Origin: Gracilimonas sp040877545 | Lineage (GTDB): Bacteria; Bacteroidota; Rhodothermia; Balneolales; Balneolaceae | Direction of reading: 5' to 3' | Length of the DNA stretch: 64,000 nucleotides | NCBI GenBank assembly: GCA_040877545.1 | Contig: JBBDNN010000006.1 | Coordinates: 1 to 64,000, forward strand | In this document: positions 15,789-25,539 of the stretch, in pieces | How positions within the stretch are numbered: position 1 is the first letter of the stretch | Layout: every line of letters begins with the position of its first letter | Position numbers and translations under genes: made by a program | Notes under the pieces: model-generated | Told to the model about the DNA's origin: nothing | Databases searched by the model: none | Seen by the model: only the letters and a program-made list of their open reading frames with translations

Positions 15789-17144
15789 TTATACAAAGCT
15801 CTTGTAAAGCATATAAATCACCGAAATGCAAAGAAAGCCGGTAAGGGATAAAATGGTTGTCATCATCGTCCATGACTTGAAGGTTTCTTCCTCCGTCATT
15901 CCTAAATACTGACTCACCAGCCAAAAACCACTATCGTTAACATGAGACAGGATTGAAGCTCCGGCTGCAATTGCAATCACCAAAGCCGCTAGTTCTATTT
16001 CTGTCATGGCAATACCGGCTATTAATGGAGAAACAAGCCCGGCCGCGGTAATCATAGCCACGGTGGCGGAGCCTTGCAAAACCCGAATGGCAACAGCCGC
16101 AAGGTAAGCCAGCAAAAGAATAGGAATGCCATATTCAGTCATTGTTTCAGCCAACATTTCTCCCGCTCCGGTGTCTACCAGTACTTGTTTGAAAACTCCG
16201 CCGGCTCCTGTTAATAATATAACGGCGCCAGCAGGCATCATAGATTTTGTGGTGATATCAGAAAGCTCTTCTTTGCTGTAATTTCGCTTTATTCCCAGGT
16301 AGTACCAGGCAAGGAGATTGGCTATAATAAGGGCTGGAATGGGATGCCCAATAAGCTCAATGGTACTTATAATAAAATAGGGGAGGTTTTCAGAAAGAAA
16401 AATGCTGCTGCTTAGCGTTGTATTCAAGAGAATGAGGAAGATGGGAATTCCGATAAGGGTAAGAACAGAGCCAACACCGGGGAGGCTTTCATGTTCAACA
16501 TCAAGATCTTTGAGGAATTCCTCAGGTGCTTCTATATGTATTTTACCAGCAATAAATTTTCCGAACATCAAACCACTTACAATTGCAGTGGGTAAACCAA
16601 CAATCATTCCCAGTAAAATCACCATTCCCAAATCGGCATCAATAATACTCGCAACAGCAATAGGCCCGGGAGTGGGAGGAATGAATGCATGGGTTACAGC
16701 CAAACCAGCCAATAAAGGTATGGCATACAGCAGCAGTGATTTCCCAGTTTGTTTTTGGAGAACAAAAATAATTGGAGCCAGGATAATAAAAGCCACCTCA
16801 AAGAAAACCGGAATGGCTATTATAAAACCTGAAGTTACCATGGCCAGGGGTGCTTTCTCTGCGCCGAATTTAGCGAGCATTTTTTGTGCAATTACACTTG
16901 CCCCACCAGAATGTTCAAGAATAGAGCCAAAGATCACCCCAAGCCCGATTACTGTTGCCACAAAACCCAGTGTGCTGCCCATTCCCTCGAGGATGGTATG
17001 ATTGATTTCATCCGGATTTAATCCCGCCAATAAACCAACAGCAATACTTGCTGTTAACAATGCTATAAAAGCCTGAATCCTAAAGTATAGGATAAGTATT
17101 AACAGGAGACAGATACCTGCCAATACAGCTGCAATTAAAGTCAT
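15789..17144 (-). CDS. gntP: Gluconate:H+ symporter, GntP family
   Basis: A 451-residue polytopic membrane protein with about 12-14 hydrophobic segments. Family blocks include GLGVIFGSILEHSGGA, HAFIPPTPGPIAVA and HVNDSGFWLVSQYLG near the C-terminus. GntP transporters import gluconate with protons. It lies 58 bases after gnd in a gntK-gnd-gntP operon on the minus strand, which supports gluconate over other sugar acids. Confidence 0.93.
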   Translation of the reverse strand: MTLIAAVLAGICLLLILILYFRIQAFIALLTASIAVGLLAGLNPDEINHTILEGMGSTLGFVATVIGLGVIFGSILEHSGGASVIAQKMLAKFGAEKAPLAMVTSGFIIAIPVFFEVAFIILAPIIFVLQKQTGKSLLLYAIPLLAGLAVTHAFIPPTPGPIAVASIIDADLGMVILLGMIVGLPTAIVSGLMFGKFIAGKIHIEAPEEFLKDLDVEHESLPGVGSVLTLIGIPIFLILLNTTLSSSIFLSENLPYFIISTIELIGHPIPALIIANLLAWYYLGIKRNYSKEELSDITTKSMMPAGAVILLTGAGGVFKQVLVDTGAGEMLAETMTEYGIPILLLAYLAAVAIRVLQGSATVAMITAAGLVSPLIAGIAMTEIELAALVIAIAAGASILSHVNDSGFWLVSQYLGMTEEETFKSWTMMTTILSLTGFLCISVIYMLYKSFV

Positions 17145-17202
17145 GTGAGGTTTGGGCTAGGTGGTGCGGGTTACGTGGCGCGCGGGTTACGGGTTGTGGA
17201 GA

Positions 17203-18609
17203 TCACCATTCTGTGTGATGTGGTTTTCCTTCCGGATCATCAATTCTTTTGTAAGTGTGGGCTCCAAAATAATCTCGTTGTGCTTGTATAATATTAGCAC
17301 TGCTTTCTGCGGTGGTATACCCAGTTAAATAATTTGATGCAGATGACAAACAGGGAATGTGAATGTCAGCCTGAATTGCAGTTGATACCGTCTCATTAAG
17401 CTTCTCGCCTTTGGTAAAGGCTTGTTGAATTTTATGGTGAAGTAAAACATGAGGATTTTCCGGTAGAATCCTGCTAAGAGTCTCCATCAACTCCGAACGG
17501 ATAATACAGCCGTTGGTCCAAATTCTGGCAATTTGGGGTAATTTTAATTCCCAGCCATATTCCCGAGAGGCAGTTTCCAGAAGGTGAAAACCCTGATGAT
17601 GGTTAATAATTCGTGCAAGTTGATAAGCATGTTTTACATGATCGGTACTGATATTTATAACTGCATCCTGATTCGAAGAATTAGAATTAAAAAGTTTATG
17701 AGCGGCAAGCCGTTCATCCTTAAAAAAAGAAAGAAATCGTGCATGTAATGCCGCTGTGAGGGTAGGTATCGGAACGCCCAGTTCAGCTGCGGCTATACTC
17801 GTCCAGCTGCCGGTGCCTTTATTAACGGCTTTATCCAGGATTTTATCCACCAGCCAGTCTTCTTTTTCTTTTTTCTTTAAAATTTGAATAGTGATTTCAA
17901 GCAGGTAACTGTTTAAAGCCGTTTTTCCCCAGGATGAAAATTCATTGGCTATTTGGCCGGGGTTTATTCCCATCCCATATCTAAGGATGCTGTAAACTTC
18001 AGCAATAAGCTGCATTTCTGCATATTCAATTCCATTATGAACCATTTTTACAAAATGGCCTGAGCCCTGTGGACCTATGTAAGTACAACAGGATTCTCCA
18101 TTCTTATCTTTAGCAGCTATAGCTTCCAAATATTTTTTTACCTGATCATATCCATCGGAATCACCACCGGGCATGATGGAAGGTCCTTTTAATGCCCCTG
18201 ATTCTCCGCCGGAAATGCCGGCCCCTATAAAACGAATTCCCCTTGTAGCAAGCATCTCAATTCTTTGGAGTGTATCCCGGTAATGGGAATTTCCACCGTC
18301 AATTATAATATCTCCAGAATCCAGGAAGGTGCTTAATTCTTCAAGTTGTTGATCGATAGCTTCTCCGGCTTTTATCATGAGGAAAATTTTGCGGGGCTTT
18401 TCCAGTGAAAGCACAAACTCATGAATTCTGTCGTAGCCTTTACAATTCGACAGCTCATCAAACATATTTATAAATTTTACAGCTACATCTTCTTCCAGAT
18501 TCCTCACATGCCGGTTAAATAAAGAAAGCGAAAATCCTTTTTGTGCAAGGTTTCTACTTAGACTTTTCCCCATTACTCCTAAACCAACGAGGCCAAATTC
18601 CGTTTTCAT
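17203..18609 (-). CDS. gnd: 6-phosphogluconate dehydrogenase, decarboxylating
   Basis: A 468-residue enzyme that converts 6-phosphogluconate to ribulose 5-phosphate with NADP reduction. The N-terminal Rossmann motif is GLVGLGVMGKSLSRNLA. The substrate motif GISGGESGALKGPSIMPGG, catalytic HFVKMVHNGIEY and the C-terminal helical domain are present, and the length fits the 468-residue E. coli enzyme. Its ATG overlaps the stop of gntK (ATGA), so the phosphorylated product passes between co-translated enzymes. zwf and pgl are not in the window, consistent with a gluconate role. Confidence 0.95.
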   Translation of the reverse strand: MKTEFGLVGLGVMGKSLSRNLAQKGFSLSLFNRHVRNLEEDVAVKFINMFDELSNCKGYDRIHEFVLSLEKPRKIFLMIKAGEAIDQQLEELSTFLDSGDIIIDGGNSHYRDTLQRIEMLATRGIRFIGAGISGGESGALKGPSIMPGGDSDGYDQVKKYLEAIAAKDKNGESCCTYIGPQGSGHFVKMVHNGIEYAEMQLIAEVYSILRYGMGINPGQIANEFSSWGKTALNSYLLEITIQILKKKEKEDWLVDKILDKAVNKGTGSWTSIAAAELGVPIPTLTAALHARFLSFFKDERLAAHKLFNSNSSNQDAVINISTDHVKHAYQLARIINHHQGFHLLETASREYGWELKLPQIARIWTNGCIIRSELMETLSRILPENPHVLLHHKIQQAFTKGEKLNETVSTAIQADIHIPCLSSASNYLTGYTTAESSANIIQAQRDYFGAHTYKRIDDPEGKPHHTEW

Positions 18610-19103
18610 AATTCCAGATACTCCATAATATGTTTAGCAATTTCAGCAGGGTTTTGCTTGATATTTATATGCAGGCCATATGCCGGGGCTTCTAAAGTAT
18701 CAAATTGAGACTGAAGCAAATCGTGGGACATAAAATGTTCTTTTCGTTGAAGTAATCGTTCCGAAATAGAATCATAATCTCCACAAAGATAGACCCAGGA
18801 AACAGGAGACTTAATATCACCGGACAAAATTTTCCGATACTTTTCTTTTAAAGCAGAGCAGCCGATTACGGCACCTGTTTTTTCCTTTAGTTGTTTATGG
18901 GCAATAGTATTTAATTCCTGAAGCCATTCCTTTCTGTCTTCATCTGTCAGGGCTTTACCTGCTTTCATTTTTTCGATGTTGGATGCGGGGTGAAAGTGAT
19001 CACCGTCAAAGAAGGATAAGCCTGTTTTTTCGGCAACTATATTTCCGATGGTTGTCTTACCGCAACCAGACACCCCTATTATGTAAATGATCCTCGCATT
19101 CAT
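18606..19103 (-). CDS. gntK: Gluconokinase
   Basis: A 165-residue P-loop kinase of the GntK/IdnK type. The Walker A GVSGCGKTTIG, the DGDHFHPASNIEKMKAG block and GCSALKEKYR are diagnostic. It phosphorylates gluconate to 6-phosphogluconate using ATP. It is the first gene of the gntK-gnd-gntP operon. No GntR or LacI regulator is adjacent, so control of the operon is not visible here. Confidence 0.95.
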   Translation of the reverse strand: MNARIIYIIGVSGCGKTTIGNIVAEKTGLSFFDGDHFHPASNIEKMKAGKALTDEDRKEWLQELNTIAHKQLKEKTGAVIGCSALKEKYRKILSGDIKSPVSWVYLCGDYDSISERLLQRKEHFMSHDLLQSQFDTLEAPAYGLHINIKQNPAEIAKHIMEYLEL

Positions 19104-19274
19104 GCTACCTTAGTTAGTAATTTATAAAAATGAAAGCAAGAGCATTTTATCAGCCCGAAATGAAGTACCTGCTCAAGACTTTAATGTGAACTTATTATGC
19201 ATGCTAATCCTTAATGCCAAAGCAGATATTTCATATATTCCCGCTAATCAAATTCAAATCCAAAATAGATATTG

Positions 19275-20357
19275 ATGCCCAAGAATTCAGAGAAAGATTT
19301 TTTAGAGAAGTTGTTAATCACCCCAAGTCCAACGGGATATGAAAAAGAGGGAGTGAGAGTTTGGAAAGATTATGTTGATGAATTTGCCGATGAGGTGGTA
19401 ACGGATGCTTATGGTTCATGTGCAGCAAAAATTAATATGAGCGGTGATGTTGCCACCGTAATGCTTGAAGCACATTGTGACGAAATAGGAATGGTGGTTC
19501 AGCATATCGCAGATAATGGCTTTGTGTATATAAATAAATTGGGTGGAAGTGATTCTACCATAGCCCGCGCAAAAAAAGTTTTCGTTCATAATAAGAATGG
19601 AAGAGTGGTAGGGGTTACCGGAAATACTGCCATTCACCTTCAGGACACTAAAAATGGTGGAGGTAAACAACCTGCATGGAAAGATATTTATGTGGATATC
19701 GGGGTCACATCCAAAGAAGAAGCGCTGAAGTTGGTACAGGTAGGTGATCCCATTACTTATTCCTCCGACATTGAATATTTGAACGATGACATCCTCACCG
19801 CCCGTGCCCTGGATAATAGAATTGGAGGATATGTTATTGCGGAAGCGCTGAAAAGAATCAGCAAGAAAAAGAAAGATTTGAAGGTAAATGTGATTGCCCT
19901 GAATTCGATCCAGGAAGAAGTGGGTGGTTTTGGCGCCCGAATGATGAGCTACCGGTTTATGCCGGATATTGCCTTGGTAACCGATGTTACCCATGCCACC
20001 GACACACCTGGAATCGACCAGAAAGAGCATGGAACCGTTGAAATAGGGAAAGGCCCAACGGTGCAACATGGTGGAGCCAATCATCCAAAACTGGTAGAAT
20101 TTGTAGAAGAAGTATGCCGCAAAAAGAAAATAAATATTCAACACGAAGCTACCAGCGTACGAACCGGTACCGATACCGACAGCATTTTCTATCAACAAAC
20201 CGGAATACCCAGCGCGTTATTATCAACGCCCCTCCGCTATATGCATTCTCCGGTTGAAATGTGCTCTATGAAAGATGTGGAAAAACTGATCAATATGATG
20301 GTTGAAACAGTTCTTGCCATGAAACCAGATCAGACGTTTTCTGTTTTTGAGGATTGA
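19275..20357 (+). CDS. M42 family metallo-aminopeptidase
   Basis: A 360-residue zinc or cobalt peptidase of the M42 (glutamyl aminopeptidase/deblocking) family. I use ATG 19275 and not the TTG three bases earlier. Metal and catalytic residues are in LEAHCDEIGMVV (His, Asp), ALDNRIGGYV (Asp), IQEEVGGFGARM (catalytic and metal Glu) and VTDVTHATDTPG (Asp), with a late His in MHSPVEM. Such enzymes form dodecameric cytosolic particles that trim N-terminal residues from peptides. It is transcribed divergently from gntK across 171 bases. Confidence 0.92.
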   Translation: MPKNSEKDFLEKLLITPSPTGYEKEGVRVWKDYVDEFADEVVTDAYGSCAAKINMSGDVATVMLEAHCDEIGMVVQHIADNGFVYINKLGGSDSTIARAKKVFVHNKNGRVVGVTGNTAIHLQDTKNGGGKQPAWKDIYVDIGVTSKEEALKLVQVGDPITYSSDIEYLNDDILTARALDNRIGGYVIAEALKRISKKKKDLKVNVIALNSIQEEVGGFGARMMSYRFMPDIALVTDVTHATDTPGIDQKEHGTVEIGKGPTVQHGGANHPKLVEFVEEVCRKKKINIQHEATSVRTGTDTDSIFYQQTGIPSALLSTPLRYMHSPVEMCSMKDVEKLINMMVETVLAMKPDQTFSVFED

Positions 20358-20374
20358 TTTATTTGATCCGTGAT

Positions 20375-20460
20375 TGACACGGGGCCGAAACCCTACCGAA
20401 GAGACGCGCACGGCCGTTTATCCCACCGTAGAGAGGCGCACGGCCATGCGACTCTATGAT
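20375..20460. repeat. GAGACGC-type palindromic repeat
   Basis: Two related units lie in tandem: CCGAAGAGACGCGCACGGCC and CCGTAGAGAGGCGCACGGCC. The second folds with TGCGACTCTA downstream into an imperfect hairpin. The pattern resembles the widespread dispersed palindrome of the form GTAGAGACGC...GCGTCTCTAC. It lies between the convergent M42 and tsaC genes and may act as a bidirectional stop. No coding frame. Confidence 0.6.
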
Positions 20461-20462
20461 AT

Positions 20463-21395
20463 CTACGAACCCACGGCTTTTTGAATTCGATTCATCAGGG
20501 CGGTATACAGGGAGGGATTTTTTTTCTGATATGCTTCAATTTGCTCTATAAAAACGGAAGCATAACCTTCAATATCTGCTTGCCGGAAACGGTCGTATAA
20601 TTCTTTGGATAAAAGCTCAAGATTTCCTGAATAATGAATCATATTTTTGGAGCCTGAGAATTTTTCATCCTGAACCAAGTACAAAATGTTATTTTCTATT
20701 ATTGAAATGGAACCGTACTGAACCCCGGCTTTCGGTTTGTAGTGTGAATATTTCTGTCCGGGGCTTTTTGGGGTATTAATATTTTCTTCATCCGTTATGT
20801 TAATTTCCTTTCCTAAAACGGATTCAATTTCAGCCTTTCCAATTTTACCGGGACGAAGGATTGAAGGAACATTAGAAGTCAAATCGAGCACTGTTGACTC
20901 AATCCCAATCTCTGTTGCTCCGCCATCAATCACCGGGAAATCATCGCCAAAATCTGCAAGTACATGTTCGGCTTTTGTAGGGCTGGGTCGTCCGGATTTA
21001 TTTGCACTTGGGGCAACCAAAGCTCCGGTTTCGGTAATCAGTTTCAAAGCGACAGCATGATCGGGCATACGAAGGGCTACAGTTTCTAATCCGGCGGTGA
21101 TTAAATCCAATACCAGAGGCTTTTTTTTAAACACCAGAGTTAATGGTCCCGGCCAAAATGCTGCCATTAATTCTAACGCCGATGCTGGTATTTCAGCAGC
21201 AAAATTATGAATCTGATCACTGGAAGAAATATGTACGATAAGTGGATTATCAGCTGGACGGCTTTTCAAACTAAAAACCTTTTTAATAGCAGCGGGATTC
21301 AAGGCATCAGCGCCTAAACCATAAACCGTCTCGGTTGGGAAAGCTACAACTTCACCGCTTTTTATCAGTTTTATGTAATATTTGATATCAGGCAT
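20463..21395 (-). CDS. tsaC: L-threonylcarbamoyladenylate synthase (Sua5/YrdC type)
   Basis: A 310-residue Sua5-type enzyme that makes threonylcarbamoyl-AMP from Thr, bicarbonate and ATP for the t6A37 modification of tRNAs. The YrdC domain (about 1-195) shows AFPTETVYGLGADA, SLKSRPADNPLIVH and SANKSGRPSPT. The extra about 100-residue C-terminal Sua5 domain distinguishes it from short TsaC. It overlaps the end of mfd by eight bases, so the two are likely cotranscribed. Confidence 0.94.
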   Translation of the reverse strand: MPDIKYYIKLIKSGEVVAFPTETVYGLGADALNPAAIKKVFSLKSRPADNPLIVHISSSDQIHNFAAEIPASALELMAAFWPGPLTLVFKKKPLVLDLITAGLETVALRMPDHAVALKLITETGALVAPSANKSGRPSPTKAEHVLADFGDDFPVIDGGATEIGIESTVLDLTSNVPSILRPGKIGKAEIESVLGKEINITDEENINTPKSPGQKYSHYKPKAGVQYGSISIIENNILYLVQDEKFSGSKNMIHYSGNLELLSKELYDRFRQADIEGYASVFIEQIEAYQKKNPSLYTALMNRIQKAVGS

Positions 21396-24300
21396 AGGAC
21401 TCGACAGAGGCTAACTGTTTGAGGAAGTCAATGGCACTCTCAAGATCGGGTATTTCCTGCACGGCAAAACGTACAGTTCCTTTTTTCTGTATAAGTTGGA
21501 ATTTGTCATCTTTAATTGACTTCAGCCTTTCCAATACCTCCTGAAATTTTCCCGAATCATAAAAAGTTTTACCAATCTCAGAATCCTGTTTTGGACAAAT
21601 CAGCCACATTCTTCCGGCACGAACCGTGACCTTGGTAAAGAAACTTTGGGAGGCAAAGAGTTTTAATTTGCTGGCCATGATCAGGAATTCCGCTTCTTTA
21701 GGGGCGGGGCCAAATCGATCCACAATTTCTTCTTTCCAGTCCTCAATTTCTTTTTCTGCTTTCGACTGGGAAAGTTTCCGGTACAAGTTCAGCCGTTCTA
21801 CACCATCTGAGATATACTCCTGTGGAAGCAGTGCGGTCTCATCAAATTCTATGATTGTTTCCGGCAGATCGGCTTCAATTTCTACATCATCAAACATATC
21901 ACTGAATTCCGTTTGCTTAAGCTCTTTCACTGCATCATTCAGAATCTTGGTGTATAAGTCAAAACCAATATCATTAATAAATCCACTTTGTTCAGCACCC
22001 AAAATATCACCTGCGCCACGAATATCAAGATCACGCATTGCTATATTAAATCCTGATCCCAAATCCGAAAACTCTTCCAGGGCCAACAATCGTTTTCGTG
22101 CTTCGGGTGTGAGACTTTTAATATCCGGAGTAATCAAATAGCAAAAAGCTTTCCGGTTCGAGCGGCCCACACGTCCACGCAATTGGTGTAATTCAGCCAG
22201 GCCAAAATAATTGGCGTGATTGATGATAATCGTATTCGCATTGGCAATATCAATTCCGTTTTCCACAATATTGGTAGAAACGAGCACATCAAATTTATGC
22301 TGATAGAAATCGGCGATAATTTTTTCAAGCTGTGATGGCGACATCTGCCCATGCCCAAATCGCACGCGGATATCTGGAACCAGCCTTCGGATCATTTCGG
22401 CAATTTCCTCGATATTCTTCACCCGATTGTTGATGAAGAAAACCTGCCCGCCACGCGAAATTTCCTGGAGGATGGCATCGCGAATCAATTCCTCATCAAA
22501 GCTGTGAATTTCGGTGTACACCGGCTGCCGGTTGGGAGGAGGCGTGTTTATCACACTTAAATCCCGTGCTCCCATTAAGGAAAACTGAAGCGTTCTGGGG
22601 ATGGGTGTGGCAGTGAGCGTAAGTACATCAATGGAAGCACGGAAATTTTTAAGTTTTTCCTTGGCGCTTACACCAAAACGTTGCTCTTCATCCACAATGA
22701 TAAGCCCAAGATCCTTGAATTTCACATCCTTGGAGAGCAGGCGATGAGTGCCAATCACAATATCCACTTCTCCTTTTTCCAGTTTCTCTAAAACTACTTT
22801 TTGTTCTTTGGCAGTTCTGAATCTTGACAATATTTCAATTCGAAGCGGGAATTGTTCCATGCGGCTGAGAAAAGTTTTGCCATGCTGCTCGGCTAAAATT
22901 GTAGTTGGAACCAACAGGGCCACCTGTTTATGATCAAGGACGGCTTTAAAAGCTGCCCGAACAGCCACCTCGGTTTTTCCAAAGCCAACATCACCGCAAA
23001 TCAGGCGATCCATGGGATGTTCATTTTGCATATCATTTTTCACCGCTTCTATGGCCGTAAACTGATCAGGTGTTTCTTCAAATTCAAAATTTGCTTCCAA
23101 CTCTGTTTGCCACTCATTATCAGGGGCAAAAGCATAGGCAGTTTCGGCTTTTCGTTTGGCATACAAATGAATTAGTTCGCGGGCAATGTCTTTAACTTTC
23201 TTTTTGGTTTGAGCTTTTTTCCTTGCCCATTCGCCCGAACCTAACTTGGTGATTCTTGGTGCTGTTCCTTCTTTCCCGGAATACTTTTGTAGCTTGTGCA
23301 GGCTCGTCACATTTACATACAGTGTGGAATCATCCTTGTAATGCAGGACAACTACTTCTTGCTCAGCCTCTTTTACCTTGATTTTTTTGAAGCCAGCAAA
23401 CTTCCCGATTCCATAATCTACATGAACTACAAAGTCGCCGATATTAAGGTCTTTTAGTTCTTTGAAAGAAATGCCGCCATGAAAACGCCTCTTTTTTGTT
23501 TTGGGGCGATGGTATCGGTTAAAAATTTGATGATCGGTATAAACAGCCAATTGTGCCGGTTCATAAATAAAGCCCTCGTGCAGCGACTCCACAAAAAGCC
23601 GGTACCTGAAATCATCAGAAGTTTCGCCCAACAGTTCTTCAAAGCGATTTTTCTGCCCGTCATTATCACAAAATATGATGGTGTCAATTCTTTTTTTACT
23701 GTTTTTGGTGATGTCTTCCCGCAAGAGCTTGAAGTTGCCGTGAAAATCAGGCTGGGGATTAGCATCAAGAGAAATAGTGTGGACATCTTTTGCTGATCCG
23801 CCGATATTTCCCACAAATAATTTATTGGTAAAAAGTTGGATTTCTTCTTCGAATGTTTTCTCCGACAGAAATAAATCGTCGGGAAGTTTTAAATCCGCAT
23901 CCTCTTTTTCATTATAAACTTCCTCCGCATGTTCAAAAAGCCTGGCGATCTCTGATTTTACCAGTTCAAGGTTTGATGTAATCAGCAGGGTTTCTTCATC
24001 AAAATAGGAAAGCAGGCTCGCCCTGGTTGATTCGGGAAGGTTCGAAAGATCAGGAATAATCCGCGCCTGATTCAGAAAAGCAATTGAGCGTTGCGAGTCA
24101 GCATCAAATTCGCGAATGGTATCAAGTTCATCCCCAAAAAATTCCAGCCGCAATGGGTATTCTCCTGAAAAAGGAAAAATATCTAAAATTCCACCGCGCA
24201 TGGCAAACTCCCCCGGTTCATCTACAAATTTCACCGTATTATAACCCTGATCCACCATTTGTGCTTTTAACTTCTCGAGGTCAATTTCCTCTCCTTTATT

Positions 24301-24726
24301 CAGCAAAATGCTCACTTCATTCAGCACGGAGGGCGGGGCAATTTTTTCAATGATCGCTTCAATAGAAGTAATTACAACTTTCTTATCCTGGTCAACAATG
24401 GCCTGTAAAGCTTCAGACCTTTGTACCAGTAATCCGGTGTCGGTTAGCTGTTGGCTGTCGTAGGGTTTATGATTAGAGGCAGGAAATAAAATAACCGGCT
24501 GATCAGAAATAATTTGAAGATCTGAATTCAGAAAGCGGGCAGATTCGTCGGTTTCAGAAATTACCAGGATCTGTTTTTTTGATGCTGACAGGGAATCGAT
24601 CAAAAAACTGTTTAATGCTCCAATGCTTCTTTTTACATAGGTATTTTGACTGCGGCCGGTTTGCTTTGCAATCTCTTTTATTGCTGTAGATTTTTGTAAC
24701 TGTTTTCTTATAAAAGAAATACTCAT
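21388..24726 (-). CDS. mfd: Transcription-repair coupling factor
   Basis: An 1112-residue Mfd. It removes stalled RNA polymerase and recruits UvrA to the lesion. The UvrB-like N-terminal domains (about 1-400) include GEFAMRGGILDIFPF. The RNA-polymerase-interacting CarD-like domain (about 430-520) contains GDFVVHVDYGIGKFAG. The translocase has Walker A GDVGFGKTEVA, DEEQ box VDEEQRFGV, and motif VI in HQLRGRVGRS; the TRCF C-terminal domain ends the protein. Length is near the E. coli 1148. uvrC lies elsewhere in this window (48529). Confidence 0.97.
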   Translation of the reverse strand: MSISFIRKQLQKSTAIKEIAKQTGRSQNTYVKRSIGALNSFLIDSLSASKKQILVISETDESARFLNSDLQIISDQPVILFPASNHKPYDSQQLTDTGLLVQRSEALQAIVDQDKKVVITSIEAIIEKIAPPSVLNEVSILLNKGEEIDLEKLKAQMVDQGYNTVKFVDEPGEFAMRGGILDIFPFSGEYPLRLEFFGDELDTIREFDADSQRSIAFLNQARIIPDLSNLPESTRASLLSYFDEETLLITSNLELVKSEIARLFEHAEEVYNEKEDADLKLPDDLFLSEKTFEEEIQLFTNKLFVGNIGGSAKDVHTISLDANPQPDFHGNFKLLREDITKNSKKRIDTIIFCDNDGQKNRFEELLGETSDDFRYRLFVESLHEGFIYEPAQLAVYTDHQIFNRYHRPKTKKRRFHGGISFKELKDLNIGDFVVHVDYGIGKFAGFKKIKVKEAEQEVVVLHYKDDSTLYVNVTSLHKLQKYSGKEGTAPRITKLGSGEWARKKAQTKKKVKDIARELIHLYAKRKAETAYAFAPDNEWQTELEANFEFEETPDQFTAIEAVKNDMQNEHPMDRLICGDVGFGKTEVAVRAAFKAVLDHKQVALLVPTTILAEQHGKTFLSRMEQFPLRIEILSRFRTAKEQKVVLEKLEKGEVDIVIGTHRLLSKDVKFKDLGLIIVDEEQRFGVSAKEKLKNFRASIDVLTLTATPIPRTLQFSLMGARDLSVINTPPPNRQPVYTEIHSFDEELIRDAILQEISRGGQVFFINNRVKNIEEIAEMIRRLVPDIRVRFGHGQMSPSQLEKIIADFYQHKFDVLVSTNIVENGIDIANANTIIINHANYFGLAELHQLRGRVGRSNRKAFCYLITPDIKSLTPEARKRLLALEEFSDLGSGFNIAMRDLDIRGAGDILGAEQSGFINDIGFDLYTKILNDAVKELKQTEFSDMFDDVEIEADLPETIIEFDETALLPQEYISDGVERLNLYRKLSQSKAEKEIEDWKEEIVDRFGPAPKEAEFLIMASKLKLFASQSFFTKVTVRAGRMWLICPKQDSEIGKTFYDSGKFQEVLERLKSIKDDKFQLIQKKGTVRFAVQEIPDLESAIDFLKQLASVESYA

Positions 24727-24941
24727 GTATTGTAGTAAGATATATGGATTAGAATCTCAGTAAGATAAGGTCTTTATCGGGGATTAGACACAGGAATATG
24801 CGTTAATAAAAATAAATTTAAATCTTTTGTTTGGTGGCTTCCATAAGCTTAAAAGTAGGATTGATAACAAAATTTTTTCATTTCCTATATGATTGTATAT
24901 TAAAAATAGATTTACTACTTGATAAACTTTAAAGGATTCTT

Positions 24942-25361
24942 ATGAAACATTTTATTCTTTTTTTAATGATACTTTCTTTAGCCGCTTGCCGCCCAAATAA
25001 TGATTCGGACTCAGACTCAAACCACCCGGAGGATGCTGATGAAGTTATTGAATTAGGTATCATGTACGCTCGATATGGAGAAGAGTGGTGGTCGATCCAG
25101 GATGGTGAACAATGGAACGAGATAACTTCTTTCACTACAGCCGTACTTGTACCTGAAGAAGGTGAACAGATTAGTATGGAGGATTTTGGTAGTTATTATA
25201 TTTACATAGAACAGATTACTGACAGTACAGTTATTTTTGCTTCTGATGTGCAAAAAACTATTTTTTTGAATGCTCTTATTGCTTCCTGGAATACAGAAAA
25301 ATATGTCGAAATTCAGCTTCCTTGTTACGATGGAACCAATTGCGGCACGCAAACCGAGTAA
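24942..25361 (+). CDS. Small lipoprotein of unknown function
   Basis: A 139-residue protein with a short lipoprotein signal peptide (MKHFILFLMILSLAAC-RPN). A low-complexity acidic linker (NNDSDSDSNHPED) follows, and then a compact domain of about 100 residues with two C-terminal cysteines (LPCYDGTNCG). I recognise no family. It stands alone between divergent mfd and the minus-strand Bat genes, with an AT-rich upstream region and a Shine-Dalgarno AGGA before ATG 24942. Confidence 0.65.
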   Translation: MKHFILFLMILSLAACRPNNDSDSDSNHPEDADEVIELGIMYARYGEEWWSIQDGEQWNEITSFTTAVLVPEEGEQISMEDFGSYYIYIEQITDSTVIFASDVQKTIFLNALIASWNTEKYVEIQLPCYDGTNCGTQTE

Positions 25362-25418
25362 TCAGCCACAAAGCTGGATAATATCAAGGCCTGAAACATA
25401 TAATTTTAAAAATGGCCT

Positions 25419-25487
25419 ATGAAAATTTTCCTGGTTCTACTCATTTCTCTAACAGTAGACGGTTGCCATTCCACCGGCCCTGATTAG
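25419..25487 (+). CDS. Possible 22-residue lipoprotein-like peptide
   Basis: A short frame, MKIFLVLLISLTVDGC followed by HSTGPD and a stop. It has the look of a lipoprotein signal peptide with a Cys and six further residues. It starts 58 bases after the preceding lipoprotein gene. It could be a lysis-type or entericidin-like peptide, or the remnant of a decayed lipoprotein gene. No good Shine-Dalgarno precedes it, so I am unsure it is expressed. Confidence 0.25.
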   Translation: MKIFLVLLISLTVDGCHSTGPD

Positions 25488-25539
25488 ATTGGTTGTGGTG
25501 TCGGATGCATGCGGGCAAAAAAAAGAAAATGGATTGAGG

